Shown: positions 29,570 through 39,476, counted from the first letter of the stretch. The stretch: DNA of 61,782 bases from Mycolicibacterium sp. (GCF_017853185.1 NZ_JAFMJZ010000003.1:1-61782); one strand, 5' to 3'. Notes: generated by a model from the letters alone, not told the origin. A program made the numbers and translations.

Positions 29570-30680
29570 GGGCGATCTCGTTCCAGCCGGGCACCGATTC
29601 CGGGGAGCGCGGCCCCGGCCCGATGTAGACGGCCGCCGGCCGGACCAGCTTGCCCAGCCGCTTCTGCTCCAGGATGTGCGCCGACCAACCGGCGGTGCGG
29701 CCGCAGGTGAACATCGCCGGCATCATCGACGCCGGCACCTCGGCGAAGTTCAGGATCACCGCCGCCCAGAACTCGACGTTGGTCTCGATCGCCCGGTCCG
29801 GCCGCCGCTCCCGCAACTCGGTCAGCGCGGCCTGTTCCAGCGCGGCGGCCACCTCGTAGCGCGGGGCGTCGAGTCGTTCGGCGGTGGCCCGCAACACCCG
29901 GGCGCGGGGATCCTCGGCCCGGTACACCCGGTGGCCGAACCCCATCAGCTTCTCGCGGCGGTCCAGGATGCCGCTGACCACGGCGCGCGGATCACCGGTC
30001 CGCTCGGCTTCCTCGATCATCGGGATCACCCGTGCAGGTGCCCCGCCGTGCAACGGGCCGCTCATGGCGCCGACCGCACCCGACAGTGCGGCCGCCACGT
30101 CCGCGCCGGTGGAGGCGATCACCCGTGCGGTGAACGTCGAGGCGTTCATGCCGTGTTCGGCCGCCGACACCCAGTAGGCGTCGATCGCCTCGACATGGCG
30201 CGGGTCCGGGTCCCCCTGCCAGCGGGTCATGAAACGTTCTGTCACGGTGGCGCATTCGTCGATGCGACGCTGCGGAACGGCGGGTAGCGCAGTCCCGCGA
30301 GCCGACTGCGCGACAAAGGACAACGCCATCACCGACGCCTGCGCCAACTGATCGCGGGCGTCGATGTCGTCGATGTCCAGCAGCGGCGGATAGCCCCAGA
30401 TCGGGGCCATCATGGCCAGCCCGGCCTGCACGTCCACCCGGACGTCCCCGGTGTGGATCGGCAGCTGCAGAGGCGCGGCCGGCGCCAGGGGATCGCCGAA
30501 CCGGCCGTCGACCAGCAGCGCCCACACGTCACCGAAGGTGACCCGCATACCGACCAGATCCTCGATGTCCACGCCGCGGTAGCGAAGCGCCCCACCGTCG
30601 CGATCCGGTTCGGCGATCTCGGTGGTGAAGGCCACCACGCCCTCGAGTCCGGGCACGAAATTCTCCGGTAGATCAGCCAT
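29562..30680 (-). CDS. citA: Citrate synthase-family protein CitA
   Basis: A 372-residue second citrate synthase (Rv0889c-like), shorter and diverged from the gltA2 product encoded 3 kb away. The GPLHGGAP and [17 protein letters not shown] segments carry the two expected catalytic histidines. The third catalytic position, normally Asp in NVDFY, reads NVEFW, i.e. a Glu. It may therefore be a slower citrate synthase or a 2-methylcitrate synthase-type enzyme. ATG 30680 gives the family N-terminus ([33 protein letters not shown]...). It is divergent from pdxH. Confidence 0.9.
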
Positions 30681-30712
30681 GACCGGATTCTCCCACCCGG
30701 GGCCCACGGCGT

Positions 30713-30723
30713 ACCGTGAGGCC
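30713..30723 (+). promoter_or_regulatory. Putative -10 box of pdxH
   Basis: TACCGT at 30713-30718 is five bases before the GTG at 30724; no Shine-Dalgarno. It supports the GTG start. Confidence 0.45.
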
Positions 30724-31413
30724 GTGGTTGATCGGGATAGGCCTGAACCCAGCTCACCTGCCGCCGGGCGGCTGGCGGCGATGCGGGTGGAATACGGATC
30801 GGTCGAGAAGGACGGCAGCACCGACCTCGACGTCGACTGGCTTGCCGACGGCTGGTTGTCGTTGTTGCACAAGTGGATCCACGAGGCCGAAGCGGCCGGC
30901 GTCGCCGAGCCCAACGCCATGGTGCTGGCCACCGTGGAGGCCGGCCGGCCGGTGACCCGCTCGGTGCTGTGCAAGAGCGTCGAAGCCGACGGCGTCACCT
31001 TCTACACCAACTATGAGTCGGCCAAGGGGCTGGAACTGGCTGCCGCCCCGTACGCCTCGATCACCTTCCCCTGGTACGCGCTGGGCCGCCAGGTGCACGT
31101 GCGCGGGGCGGTCACCAAGGTCCGTCCCGAGGAGACCGCCGAATACTGGACGCGCCGGCCGCGTGGATCACAGCTGGGCGCATGGGCTTCCGAGCAGTCC
31201 CGTCCGATCGGATCCCGGGAGGAGTTGCTGGCCCGGCTGGCCGAGGTGACCGAGCGGTTCGCCGGGCATGACCAGGTTCCGGTTCCCCCGCACTGGGGCG
31301 GCTACCGGATGGCGCCGGAGGTCGTCGAGTTCTGGCAGGGCCGGGAGAACCGGATCCACAACCGGATCCAGGTGTTCACCGAAACCGGCCGCATCGAACG
31401 ACTCCAGCCCTGA
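30724..31413 (+). CDS. pdxH: Pyridoxamine/pyridoxine 5'-phosphate oxidase PdxH
   Basis: A 229-residue FMN-dependent oxidase that makes PLP. Recognisable elements are [23 protein letters not shown] (FMN binding), the SAKGLELA segment, [30 protein letters not shown] and the C-terminal [16 protein letters not shown] substrate-binding motif. It supplies cofactor for enzymes such as DapC and SerC encoded nearby. The GTG at 30724 fits the homologues and the adjacent -10 box. An MFS gene starts five bases after the stop. Confidence 0.93.
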   Translation: MVDRDRPEPSSPAAGRLAAMRVEYGSVEKDGSTDLDVDWLADGWLSLLHKWIHEAEAAGVAEPNAMVLATVEAGRPVTRSVLCKSVEADGVTFYTNYESAKGLELAAAPYASITFPWYALGRQVHVRGAVTKVRPEETAEYWTRRPRGSQLGAWASEQSRPIGSREELLARLAEVTERFAGHDQVPVPPHWGGYRMAPEVVEFWQGRENRIHNRIQVFTETGRIERLQP

Positions 31414-31418
31414 CGGGC

Positions 31419-32696
31419 GTGCGACGGCTCTTCGCCGACACCACCCCGCTCAAGACGCCGGACTTCCGCCGGCTGTGGACCGCCGGCATCGTCACCGTCA
31501 TCGGCGCGAACCTGACGATCTTCGCCGTGCCGGTGCAGCTGTACGTGCTGACCCGCAATTCCGCCTACGTGGGACTGGCCGGGCTGTTCTCACTGGTGCC
31601 GCTGGTGGTGTTCGGCCTGCTGGGCGGTGCCTGGGCCGACGCCATGGACCGGCGCATCCTGCTGATCATCTCCTCCGTCGGGCTGGCGCTGGGGTCGGTG
31701 CTGCTGTGGCTTCAGGCGGCGCTGGCGGTCAACAACGTGTGGGTGGTGCTGGTTCTACTCTCGGTCCAGCAGAGTTTCTACGCCATCAACTGGCCGACCC
31801 GGGGTGCGGCGATCCCACGGATGCTGCCCATCGAACAACTGCCCGCGGCCAACTCGCTGAACATGACCGTTCAGCAGTTCGGCGCGATCGCCGGCCCACT
31901 GCTGGCCGGCGTCATGTTGCACTGGATCGACCTGTCCACCCTGTACCTGATCGACGCGATCACCTGTCTGGCCCCGATCTGGGCAACCATCCGGCTGAGG
32001 CCGATGCCACCCCTGGAAAAGGCTGCGGCACAAGATGGTTCACCCTCTCGGTGGGGGTTCGGCGCCGTCTTCGAGGGCTTCCGCTATCTGGCCGGCAACC
32101 AGGTGGTGCTGATGTCGTTCGTGGTCGATCTCATCGCGATGATCTGCGGGATGCCGAGGGCGCTGTTCCCCCAGATGGCCAACGAGAGTTTCGGTGGTCC
32201 GGTCGACGGCGGCACCACGATGGCCCTGCTGGCCGCGGCGATCTCGGCCGGTGCGGTAGCCGGCGGGGTGTTCTCCGGCTGGCTGCCGCGGGTACGCCGC
32301 CAGGGTCTGGCCGTGGTGGGCGCAATCCTGGTGTGGGGTCTGGCAATCGTGGGCTTCGGGCTGGCCGGCGGCGCGGCCGGCGGCCGGGCCGGGCCGATGT
32401 TCGCCGCGGCACTGGCCTTTCTGGCCGTCGGCGGCGCGGCGGACATGGTGTCGGCGGCGTTTCGTTCGACGATCCTCCAGGAGGCCGCCTCCGATGATCT
32501 GCGCGGCCGGTTGCAGGGTGTCTTCGTCGTGGTGGTCGCCGGCGGTCCGCGGTTGGCGGATGCGGTGCACGGCGCTGCCGCAGCGGCGGTCGGTACGACG
32601 ATCGCGGCCACCGGCGGGGGAGTGCTGGTGCTGGTGGGAGTTCTACTCGCCGCATTGGCGGTGCCGGCGTTCCTGCGTTACCGGCCGCCGGTCTGA
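31419..32696 (+). CDS. MFS exporter (EntS-like DHA family)
   Basis: A 425-residue major-facilitator protein with twelve predicted helices. The MFS loop 2-3 motif appears as GGAWADAMDRRILLI, and the FRSTILQEAASDDLRGRLQGVFVV segment is typical of the EntS/multidrug subgroup. The start is GTG 31419, five bases after pdxH, so it is probably co-transcribed. Substrate unknown; siderophore or drug export are possibilities from the family only. Confidence 0.85.
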   Translation: MRRLFADTTPLKTPDFRRLWTAGIVTVIGANLTIFAVPVQLYVLTRNSAYVGLAGLFSLVPLVVFGLLGGAWADAMDRRILLIISSVGLALGSVLLWLQAALAVNNVWVVLVLLSVQQSFYAINWPTRGAAIPRMLPIEQLPAANSLNMTVQQFGAIAGPLLAGVMLHWIDLSTLYLIDAITCLAPIWATIRLRPMPPLEKAAAQDGSPSRWGFGAVFEGFRYLAGNQVVLMSFVVDLIAMICGMPRALFPQMANESFGGPVDGGTTMALLAAAISAGAVAGGVFSGWLPRVRRQGLAVVGAILVWGLAIVGFGLAGGAAGGRAGPMFAAALAFLAVGGAADMVSAAFRSTILQEAASDDLRGRLQGVFVVVVAGGPRLADAVHGAAAAAVGTTIAATGGGVLVLVGVLLAALAVPAFLRYRPPV

Positions 32697-32763
32697 TCGT
32701 CAGCCGAAATCAGCCGCCCTGCAAGGGTTTAGAAATTCACCTCAGCGGGGCCGGTTGAACACG

Positions 32764-32792
32764 TTGTGAGGCCATCGCGGCGGCTCTACGAT
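32764..32792 (+). promoter_or_regulatory. Promoter of the TetR gene
   Basis: TTGTGA (32764-32769), a 17-bp spacer, then TACGAT (32787-32792): a good SigA-type promoter. The GTG start at 32801 is eight bases after the -10 box, predicting a leaderless or near-leaderless mRNA. Confidence 0.6.
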
Positions 32793-32800
32793 GGCTTACT

Positions 32801-33475
32801 GTGCCTAACCCGGTGGGGGATCCAGGGCTGGGGTTGCGTGAGCGTAAGAAACAACGCACCCGGGCCACCCTCGTCGACGTCGCAACCCGGCTCTGTGCGG
32901 AGCGGGGCTACGACAACACCACGGTGGACCAGATCGCCGAAGCCGCCGACGTCTCACCGCGGACGTTCAGTCGCTATTTCCCGAACAAGGAAGCCGTCAT
33001 CGGGGCGCTGATCGAGGACATCGCCGACCACGTCGCCGCGGGCCTGGCCCGCCAGCCGTTCGACATTCCGGAGCACGAGGCCTTGGTCGGGGCGCACCTC
33101 TCGGTGCTCCGGGCGACCCAGCGCGGTGAGCCCGGTGCGATGTCCTTCGACCGGCTCGACGGATTCCTGCGCATCGTCAACGCCTCCCCGTTGCTGGGAC
33201 TGGCGTCGTTCACCTACCGGCCCGGCGCACCGACCCGGGCGGTGATCGAGGCGCTGGCCGATCGGATGGGCGTCTCCGTCGACCATCCGGCAGTCCGGAT
33301 CCTCTTCGACACCTGGGCGGTGCTGATGGCGGCCGCGCTGGGCAACCCCGGAGCCGACGTCGGCAACCCCGGCGTGGTCGCCGACCGGATCGAGGCGACT
33401 TATGAGATCTTCACCACTCTCTGGCGTCCATGGCGGCCCCAGGATCAGCCCCCCGCGGGCGAACCGGGAAGATAG
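32801..33475 (+). CDS. TetR-family transcriptional regulator
   Basis: A 224-residue one-component repressor. The N-terminal helix-turn-helix domain (about residues 14-65) reads ERKKQRTRATLVDVATRLCAERGY then IAEAADVSPRTFSRYFPNKEAVI, close to the consensus. The C-terminal ligand domain resembles the MftR/actinobacterial acyl-binding group. It has its own promoter and lies between an MFS exporter gene and gltA2; regulation of that exporter is a reasonable guess, not shown. Confidence 0.88.
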   Translation: MPNPVGDPGLGLRERKKQRTRATLVDVATRLCAERGYDNTTVDQIAEAADVSPRTFSRYFPNKEAVIGALIEDIADHVAAGLARQPFDIPEHEALVGAHLSVLRATQRGEPGAMSFDRLDGFLRIVNASPLLGLASFTYRPGAPTRAVIEALADRMGVSVDHPAVRILFDTWAVLMAAALGNPGADVGNPGVVADRIEATYEIFTTLWRPWRPQDQPPAGEPGR

Positions 33476-33551
33476 CGACTACGTTCACCTAGAACGCGCA
33501 GTAGCGTGACCTGAGCGCGGCCGTCGGCCGCCGAGCGCAGAAGGGTTTGAT

Positions 33552-34844
33552 GTGGCCGCATCCGACGACACCGCCACCCTCCGTTACCCCGGCGGGGAGC
33601 TGGACCTGGAGATCGTCCACGCGACGGAGGGGTCCGACGGCATCTCGCTGGGCCCGCTGCTCGCGAAGACCGGCTACACCACCTTTGACCAGGGCTTTGT
33701 CAACACCGCGTCGACCAAGAGCGCGATCACCTATATCGACGGTGACGCCGGCATCCTGCGCTACCGGGGCTACCCGATCGAGCAGCTGGCCGAGAAGTCG
33801 ACCTTCATCGAGGTCAGCTACCTGCTGATCTACGGCGAGCTGCCCACCAGCGAGCAGCTCGCGGAGTTCACCACCCGGATCCAGCGCCACACCCTGCTGC
33901 ACGAGGACCTCAAGCGGTTCTTCGACGGTTTCCCGCGTAACGCCCACCCGATGCCGGTGGTGTCCAGCGCGGTGAACGCCCTGAGCGCCTACTACCAGGA
34001 CTCGCTGGATCCGCTGGACAAGAAGCAGGTCGAGCTGGCGACGATCCGGCTGCTGGCCAAGCTTCCGACGATCGCGGCCTACGCCTACAAGAAGTCGGTA
34101 GGTCAGCCCTTCCTCTACCCGGACAACTCGATGTCGCTGGTGGAGAACTTCCTGCGGATGACCTTCGGTCTGCCCGCCGAGCCCTACCAGCCCGATCCGG
34201 AGATCGTCCGGGCGCTGGACATGCTGCTGATCCTGCACGCCGACCACGAGCAGAACTGTTCGACGTCGACGGTGCGGCTGGTCGGCTCCTCGCAGGCCAA
34301 CCTGTTCACCTCGATCTCGGGCGGCATCAACGCGCTGTGGGGTCCGCTGCACGGCGGGGCCAACCAGTCGGTGCTGGAGATGCTGGAACGCATCCGGGCC
34401 GAGGGCGGCGACGTCAAGGAATTCGTCCGCAAGGTCAAGAACCGCGAGGACGGCGTCAAGCTGATGGGCTTCGGCCACCGGGTCTACAAGAACTACGACC
34501 CGCGGGCCCGCATCGTCAAGGAGCAGGCCGACAAGATCCTCGGCAAGCTCGGCGGCGACGACGACCTGCTCTCCATCGCCATGGGCCTCGAGGAGGCCGC
34601 GCTGACCGACGACTACTTCGTCGAGCGCAAGCTGTACCCGAACGTCGACTTCTACACCGGCCTGATCTACCGGGCGATCGGTTTCCCGACCCGGATGTTC
34701 ACCGTGATGTTCGCATTGGGCCGTCTTCCGGGCTGGATCGCGCATTGGCGCGAGATGCACGAGGAGCCCAACAAGATCGGCCGCCCGCGCCAGATCTACA
34801 CCGGCTACCTCGAACGCGACTACAAGGCACTCGACGGCCGCTGA
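33552..34844 (+). CDS. gltA2: Citrate synthase GltA2
   Basis: A 430-residue type-II citrate synthase of the TCA cycle. Catalytic residues are all present: the histidine of [17 protein letters not shown], the histidine of [17 protein letters not shown], and the aspartate of YPNVDFYTG. Start is GTG 33552 with AGAAGGG upstream. The N-terminal beta region ([20 protein letters not shown]) is the type-II form. It is the main housekeeping enzyme, in contrast to the nearby citA product. Confidence 0.96.
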   Translation: MAASDDTATLRYPGGELDLEIVHATEGSDGISLGPLLAKTGYTTFDQGFVNTASTKSAITYIDGDAGILRYRGYPIEQLAEKSTFIEVSYLLIYGELPTSEQLAEFTTRIQRHTLLHEDLKRFFDGFPRNAHPMPVVSSAVNALSAYYQDSLDPLDKKQVELATIRLLAKLPTIAAYAYKKSVGQPFLYPDNSMSLVENFLRMTFGLPAEPYQPDPEIVRALDMLLILHADHEQNCSTSTVRLVGSSQANLFTSISGGINALWGPLHGGANQSVLEMLERIRAEGGDVKEFVRKVKNREDGVKLMGFGHRVYKNYDPRARIVKEQADKILGKLGGDDDLLSIAMGLEEAALTDDYFVERKLYPNVDFYTGLIYRAIGFPTRMFTVMFALGRLPGWIAHWREMHEEPNKIGRPRQIYTGYLERDYKALDGR

Positions 34845-34938
34845 CCGCGCCCCCATTCATCGTGCTCAGCCGCCCGACGGACTGAGCGCACGGCGCAAGA
34901 CCGTCATTCTGACGTCTTGCTGCCTGAGCCTGCTGATC

Positions 34939-36285
34939 GTGTCGATGGACGCCACGATCGTCAATGTCGCAATCCCGGCGATCCGGCGTGATTTCGGCGC
35001 CTCGGCGTCGCAGATGCAGTGGGTCATCGACATCTACACCCTGGTGCTGGCTTCACTGCTGATGCTCTCCGGCGCTGCCGGTGACCGGTTCGGCCGCCGG
35101 CGGGTGTTCCAGATCGGCCTGACGGTGTTCGCCGCCGGATCGCTGCTGTGCAGTCTCGCCCCCGGCGTCGACGCCCTCATCGCGGCGCGGCTGATTCAGG
35201 GAATCGGCGGCTCGATGATGAATCCCGTTGCGCTGTCGATTATTTCGCAGGTATTCGTCGGGAGGGTCGAGCGGGCCCGGGCGCTGGGCATCTGGGGCGG
35301 GGTGGTCGGCATCTCGATGGCGCTCGGCCCGATCGTGGGCGGCATGCTGATCGAACTGGTCGGCTGGCGGTCGGTCTTCTGGATCAACCTGCCGATCTGC
35401 GGGGCGGCCATCGTGCTCACCGCACTGTTCGTTCCGGAGAGCCGCTCGGTCACCAGGCGCGGCATCGACCCGATCGGCCAGTTGCTGGCCTTGGCGACGC
35501 TGTTCGGGCTGGTGTTCGTCCTCATCGAGGGGCCGGCGCTGGGCTGGTCGGATCCGCGTATCGCTGCGATCGCCGTCACCGCCGCGCTGTCGTTCGCGGG
35601 TTTCCTGCGCTACGAGTCGCGCCGCGAAGACCCCTTCGTCGATCTGCGGTTCTTTCGCAGCGTCCCGTTCGCCTCCGCCACCGTCATCGCGGTGTGTGCG
35701 TTCGCCTCCTGGGGCGCCTTCCTGTTCATGATGTCGGTCTATCTGCAGGGACAGCGCGGTTATTCGGCCGCGCACACCGGTTTGATCTATCTGCCGATCG
35801 CGATCGGGGCGCTGGTCTTCTCTCCGCTGTCCGGCCGGATGGTGGGACGGTTCGGCGCCCGGCCCTCCTTGCTGATCGCCAGTCTGCTGCTCACCGCCGC
35901 CCCGGCGATGCTGACCCGGCTCACCGGCGTGACCCCGATTGCCGTAGTTCTGGTGATCTTCGGAGTGTTCGGCATCGGCTTCGCGATGGTGAACGCCCCG
36001 GTGACCAATGCCGCGGTCAGTGGGATGCCGCAGGACCGGGCCGGTGCCGCCTCGGCGGTGACCTCCACCAGCAGGCAGGTCGGTGTGAGTATCGGTGTGG
36101 CACTGTGCGGTTCGCTCACCGGCGATGCGCTGACCACCAGTGCGGACTTCGCAGCCTCGGCCCGTCCGCTGTGGTTCGTCGGCGTCGGCCTGGGTCTGGT
36201 CATCACGGTGCTGGCCTTCACCTCGACCTCTGCCCGGGCCAAGCTCTCGGCGGAGCGGGTGGCTCCGCTGATCGCGGGTCAGTAG
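34939..36285 (+). CDS. MFS drug exporter of the DHA2 (EmrB/QacA) type; N-terminus probably extends upstream
   Basis: A 448-residue DHA2-type exporter. Motifs present include AGDRFGRRRVFQIGLTVFA, ARLIQGIGGSMMNPVALSII and WGGVVGISMALGPIVGGML (motif C). The first canonical start in this frame is GTG 34939, which begins in the middle of helix 1 (SMDATIVNVAIPAIRRDF). In-frame translation back to about 34882 reads LSARRKTVILTSCCLSLLIV, a perfect first half of helix 1, so the real protein likely begins there at CTG or through a frame irregularity. It converges with the FAD oxidoreductase, with a seven-base overlap. Confidence 0.85.
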   Translation: MSMDATIVNVAIPAIRRDFGASASQMQWVIDIYTLVLASLLMLSGAAGDRFGRRRVFQIGLTVFAAGSLLCSLAPGVDALIAARLIQGIGGSMMNPVALSIISQVFVGRVERARALGIWGGVVGISMALGPIVGGMLIELVGWRSVFWINLPICGAAIVLTALFVPESRSVTRRGIDPIGQLLALATLFGLVFVLIEGPALGWSDPRIAAIAVTAALSFAGFLRYESRREDPFVDLRFFRSVPFASATVIAVCAFASWGAFLFMMSVYLQGQRGYSAAHTGLIYLPIAIGALVFSPLSGRMVGRFGARPSLLIASLLLTAAPAMLTRLTGVTPIAVVLVIFGVFGIGFAMVNAPVTNAAVSGMPQDRAGAASAVTSTSRQVGVSIGVALCGSLTGDALTTSADFAASARPLWFVGVGLGLVITVLAFTSTSARAKLSAERVAPLIAGQ

Positions 36286-37832
36286 CCGGCCAGGACGGCC
36301 ATCGCGGCATTGTGACCGCCGATGCCGGACACGGCACCGCCGCGGCGTGCGCCCGAGCCGCACAACAGGATCCGGTCGTGATCGGTGGCCACACCCCAGC
36401 GCTGGGCCGAGGTCTCCAACGGTTCGTTGTCCTCGACGAACGGCCACGCCAGCGCGCCGTGGAAGATATTGCCGGCCGTCAGTCCGAGGCTCTCCTCCAG
36501 GTCGACGGTGGTCTTGGTCTCCACACACGGCCGGCCAAGGGCATCGGCGAGCAGGACGTCCTCAATCGGTTCGGCCAGAACCGAATTCAATGAATTCAGC
36601 ACTGCGGCCGTCAGCCGGTCACGCATTCCGGTCGGGTCCCCGGTCACCAGCTGGTGCGGCACATGCATGCCGAACACCGTCAGTGTCGCAGCGCCGGAGT
36701 CGCGCAGCTGCGGCGAGAGGATGCTCGGATCGGTCAGTGAGTGGCAGTAGATCTCACACGGCAACGGCTCGGGGACCTCACCGGCGGCCGCCGTGTGGAA
36801 TGCGGTGTCGAGTTGGGACCACAACTCGTTGATGTGGAAGGTGCCGCCGAATGCCTGCTCCGGAGTGACCGCGGCATCGCGCAGTCGCGGCAACCGGCGC
36901 AGCATCAGATTGACCTTGACCTGGCTGCCGGGCTCGGATTCGGGCGCGGGTTCGCCGAGCAGTCCGGCCAGCACCGTCGGGGTGACCCCGGACAGCACGT
37001 ACCGGGCTTGGAGGCGATTTTCGTCATCCCTGCGGCGGTACCGCACTTCGCCATCGGGCGTGATGGCCGAAACGTCTGCGCCGGTGATGATTTCGGCGCC
37101 GTGCGCCTTGGCGGCTGCGGCCAGCGCGTCGGTCACCGCACCCATACCGCCCACCGGGACGTCCCACTCACCGGTGCCGCCTCCGAGCAGGTGGTAGAGG
37201 AAGCAGATGTTCTGCGGCAGGGCCGGATCGTCCATTCGGGCGAAGGTTCCGATCAGAGCGTCCGTGGCCACCACGCCGCGCACCAGATCTGAGGACACCG
37301 CCGCCCTTATCGCCTCCCCGATCGGCCGCTCGATCAGCGACTCCCACGCCGCGGCTGCGTCCGGGCCGCCGTTGGCCAGCACATGCGCACGGGCCTGGGC
37401 GCGGGTGCGCAACGGGTCGAGCAGGGTGGGCCACAGCGGCTCGGTGACCGCGCGGCAGCGACGGTAGAAGTCGGCGAAGCCGGGTTCGTCAGGTCCCGCG
37501 CCGACGGCGCTGAAGCTGGACTGAGCACCGACCAGAAGGCCGGTTCGGCCGCCGTCGGCGGGATTCGGTGTGTAGGAGGAATAGCGCCGCCGGGCCAGCC
37601 GAACCGACGCACCGAGGTCGTCGAGGATCCGGGACGGCAGCAGGCTGACCAGATAGGCGTAGCGCGACAGCCGCGCGTCGACCCCGTCGAACGCGTGCGC
37701 CGAAACCGCTGCGCCACCGACGATGTCGAGCCGCTCCAGCACCTGAACCCGCAGACCCGCCCGCGCCAGGTACGCCGCGGCCACCAGACCGTTGTGTCCG
37801 CCGCCGACCACCGCGACGTCGATAGAGCGCAT
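36279..37832 (-). CDS. FAD-dependent oxidoreductase, phytoene desaturase-like (Rv0897c)
   Basis: A 517-residue NAD(P)/FAD-dependent amine oxidase/phytoene dehydrogenase-related protein. The N-terminal dinucleotide motif is VAVVGGGHNGLVAAAYLARAG, followed by EKLD-like ERLDIVGG. The C-terminal FAD-binding end is LLCGSGARRGGAVSGIGGHNAAMAVL. ATG 37832 places the glycine motif near the N-terminus; a TAGACT box five bases upstream suggests a leaderless mRNA. No crt gene is nearby, so a carotenoid role is uncertain. Divergent from the FKBP gene. Confidence 0.88.
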   Translation of the reverse strand: MRSIDVAVVGGGHNGLVAAAYLARAGLRVQVLERLDIVGGAAVSAHAFDGVDARLSRYAYLVSLLPSRILDDLGASVRLARRRYSSYTPNPADGGRTGLLVGAQSSFSAVGAGPDEPGFADFYRRCRAVTEPLWPTLLDPLRTRAQARAHVLANGGPDAAAAWESLIERPIGEAIRAAVSSDLVRGVVATDALIGTFARMDDPALPQNICFLYHLLGGGTGEWDVPVGGMGAVTDALAAAAKAHGAEIITGADVSAITPDGEVRYRRRDDENRLQARYVLSGVTPTVLAGLLGEPAPESEPGSQVKVNLMLRRLPRLRDAAVTPEQAFGGTFHINELWSQLDTAFHTAAAGEVPEPLPCEIYCHSLTDPSILSPQLRDSGAATLTVFGMHVPHQLVTGDPTGMRDRLTAAVLNSLNSVLAEPIEDVLLADALGRPCVETKTTVDLEESLGLTAGNIFHGALAWPFVEDNEPLETSAQRWGVATDHDRILLCGSGARRGGAVSGIGGHNAAMAVLAGY

Positions 37833-37843
37833 ACGGCAGTCTA
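37833..37843 (-). promoter_or_regulatory. Putative -10 box of the FAD oxidoreductase gene
   Basis: Minus-strand TAGACT (37843-37838) is five bases before the ATG at 37832, with no Shine-Dalgarno. Confidence 0.4.
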
Positions 37844-37872
37844 GAAACACCGGTCTGAAACCACCGGGGTAC

Positions 37873-37885
37873 TACGGTGAACGCC
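37873..37885 (+). promoter_or_regulatory. Putative -10 box of the FKBP gene
   Basis: TACGGT at 37873-37878 lies seven bases before the GTG at 37886. It favours that codon over the GTG at 37877, which would fall inside the -10 box. Confidence 0.5.
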
Positions 37886-38248
37886 GTGACGACCAAACCT
37901 GAAATCGAATTCCCCGCCGGCCCGGCCCCGACCGAACTGGTGATCTCCGACCTCGTCGTCGGTGACGGCGCTGAAGCCAAGCCCGGCGACGTGGTCGACG
38001 TGCATTACGTCGGCGTCGAGTTCAGCTCCGGTGAGGAGTTCGACAGTTCTTGGAACCGCGGCGAATCGATCTCCTTCCCACTGCGCGGCCTCATCCAGGG
38101 CTGGCAGGACGGCATCCCCGGGATGCGGGTCGGCGGTCGCCGTCAGCTGACCATCCCGCCGGAGCTGGCCTACGGTCCGTCCGGCGCCGGACACCGGCTG
38201 TCCGGGCAGACGCTGATCTTCGTCATCGACTTGCTAGGTGTGCAGTAG
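37886..38248 (+). CDS. FKBP-type peptidyl-prolyl cis-trans isomerase
   Basis: A 120-residue single-domain FKBP with no signal peptide, so cytoplasmic. The core is complete: GDVVDVHYVGVEFSSGEEFDSSW, FPLRGLIQGWQDGIPGMRVGGRRQLTIPPELAYG and the LIFVIDLLGV last strand. It should catalyse proline isomerisation during folding. GTG 37886 is preferred because of the adjacent -10 box; GTG 37877 adds three residues. Confidence 0.9.
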   Translation: MTTKPEIEFPAGPAPTELVISDLVVGDGAEAKPGDVVDVHYVGVEFSSGEEFDSSWNRGESISFPLRGLIQGWQDGIPGMRVGGRRQLTIPPELAYGPSGAGHRLSGQTLIFVIDLLGVQ

Positions 38249-38369
38249 CGCTGCATTTCTTGCCGCGGCAGGCCGGATTCTGCGAACCTTTGGTGTTTGC
38301 CACTTCGGTGTCGTATCGTGCTGCCGGTTCATGTAATTGAAACGCCAGCGATGGCGGAGGAGGGAACCG

Positions 38370-39314
38370 ATGACGGGTTCCGGCGAGAAGCGCGTGACGG
38401 CAAGCGCCACTGAGTGGCGCACCGAGTCGCGGTACTACCGGCGTTCACCGGGATTGGGCTGGCTCGCGGGCCTGGCACTGATTCCGCTTCTTTTCGGGTG
38501 GCTGGGCTCGGGGGTGCTCAAGCCCAAGGTCGACATCAGCGCGCCGAACGTCAACGTGTCGGCGCCGAATGTGTCGCTGCCGTCGTTGAACTTCTCACCG
38601 CTGTCGATCCTGCGCAGCGGCAAGGACTTCATCCTCTCGGGAATCCTTCCCGACCTGGGGGTCAAGGACAAGCTGCTCGGTCTGCTCAAGGCAGCCCTTC
38701 CGGGGGTCAACCTGATCGACAAGATCGACATCGCCGCCGGCGCGAACGCCCCGGACTTCTCCGGTCTCGGTGCGCTGCTCAAGGCCGCGATCGACATCCC
38801 GGACTTCCGCTACACGGTCAACGGCGGAAAGCTGACGCTGATCGGCACAGCGCCCTCCGAGGAGGTCAAGGCTGCGGTCGAGGCCGCCGCCAAGGCCGGC
38901 TGGCCCAACCTCGAGGTCATCAACGACATGATCGTCAAGGGTGGCGCGGTCTCCTGCGACAACCTGCAGAGCGTCATCGATTCCGATCTGGCTTCGCCGC
39001 TGAAGTTCGAGACCGACAGCGCCAACCTGTCGGCGGACGGTCAGGCCGAGCTGGCACCGGTGGTCGAGGCGGTCAAGGCCTGCTCGGGGGTGAAGCTCAC
39101 GGTGGTCGGGCACACCGACAACACCGGCAACGACGCGATCAACAACCCGTTGAGCGAGAGCCGGGCCAAGTCCGTCGCGGACTACCTGGTGGCCCAGGGT
39201 GTCGCAGCCGATTCGGTTTCCAGCAAGGGCGCAGGTTCGTCCGAGCCGGTGGCCAGCAATGACACCGAGGCCGGCCGGGCCGAGAACCGCCGCACCGAGA
39301 TCAAAGTCAGCTAG
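38370..39314 (+). CDS. arfA: Outer-membrane OmpA-family protein ArfA
   Basis: A 314-residue ArfA (OmpATb). One transmembrane segment (LGWLAGLALIPLLFGWLGSG, about residues 29-48) precedes a low-complexity linker with ISAPNVNVSAPN repeats. A BON-like domain follows (DFRYTVNGGKLTLIGTAPSEEVKAAVE), then a C-terminal OmpA peptidoglycan-binding domain (KFETDSANLSADGQAEL, VVGHTDNTGN, NNPLSESRAKSVADYL, GRAENRRTEIKV). Start ATG 38370 with GGAGGAGGGA upstream. It heads the arfABC operon, which in M. tuberculosis is needed for ammonia release and growth at acid pH. Confidence 0.93.
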   Translation: MTGSGEKRVTASATEWRTESRYYRRSPGLGWLAGLALIPLLFGWLGSGVLKPKVDISAPNVNVSAPNVSLPSLNFSPLSILRSGKDFILSGILPDLGVKDKLLGLLKAALPGVNLIDKIDIAAGANAPDFSGLGALLKAAIDIPDFRYTVNGGKLTLIGTAPSEEVKAAVEAAAKAGWPNLEVINDMIVKGGAVSCDNLQSVIDSDLASPLKFETDSANLSADGQAELAPVVEAVKACSGVKLTVVGHTDNTGNDAINNPLSESRAKSVADYLVAQGVAADSVSSKGAGSSEPVASNDTEAGRAENRRTEIKVS

Positions 39315-39323
39315 GGAGTAACG

Positions 39324-39476
39324 ATGGGTTTCGTAGCGCAGTGGTTGTGGTACCTGCTGGCCTTCCTGGTCGGCACCGCGGTCGCGTGGGTGATCACGGT
39401 TCTGACCGTCCCCCGGACCAGCAGGGAAGAGGCGATCGCCGATCTTCCCGGCTCGCGTGAGATTGGAGCGCGTTGA
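39324..39476 (+). CDS. arfB: Small membrane protein ArfB
   Basis: A 50-residue protein with a single hydrophobic helix (AQWLWYLLAFLVGTAVAWVITVLTV) and a short polar C-terminus. It starts nine bases after arfA with GGGAG as ribosome binding site, and its stop overlaps the arfC start by one base (TGATG). The length, position and helix match Rv0900 of the arf operon, whose products assist ArfA. Confidence 0.88.
   Translation: MGFVAQWLWYLLAFLVGTAVAWVITVLTVPRTSREEAIADLPGSREIGAR

Noticed and set aside
33489..34856. 455-residue open frame opposite gltA2
   Set aside because: Antisense shadow of a complete, highly conserved citrate synthase; no domain or ribosome binding site.
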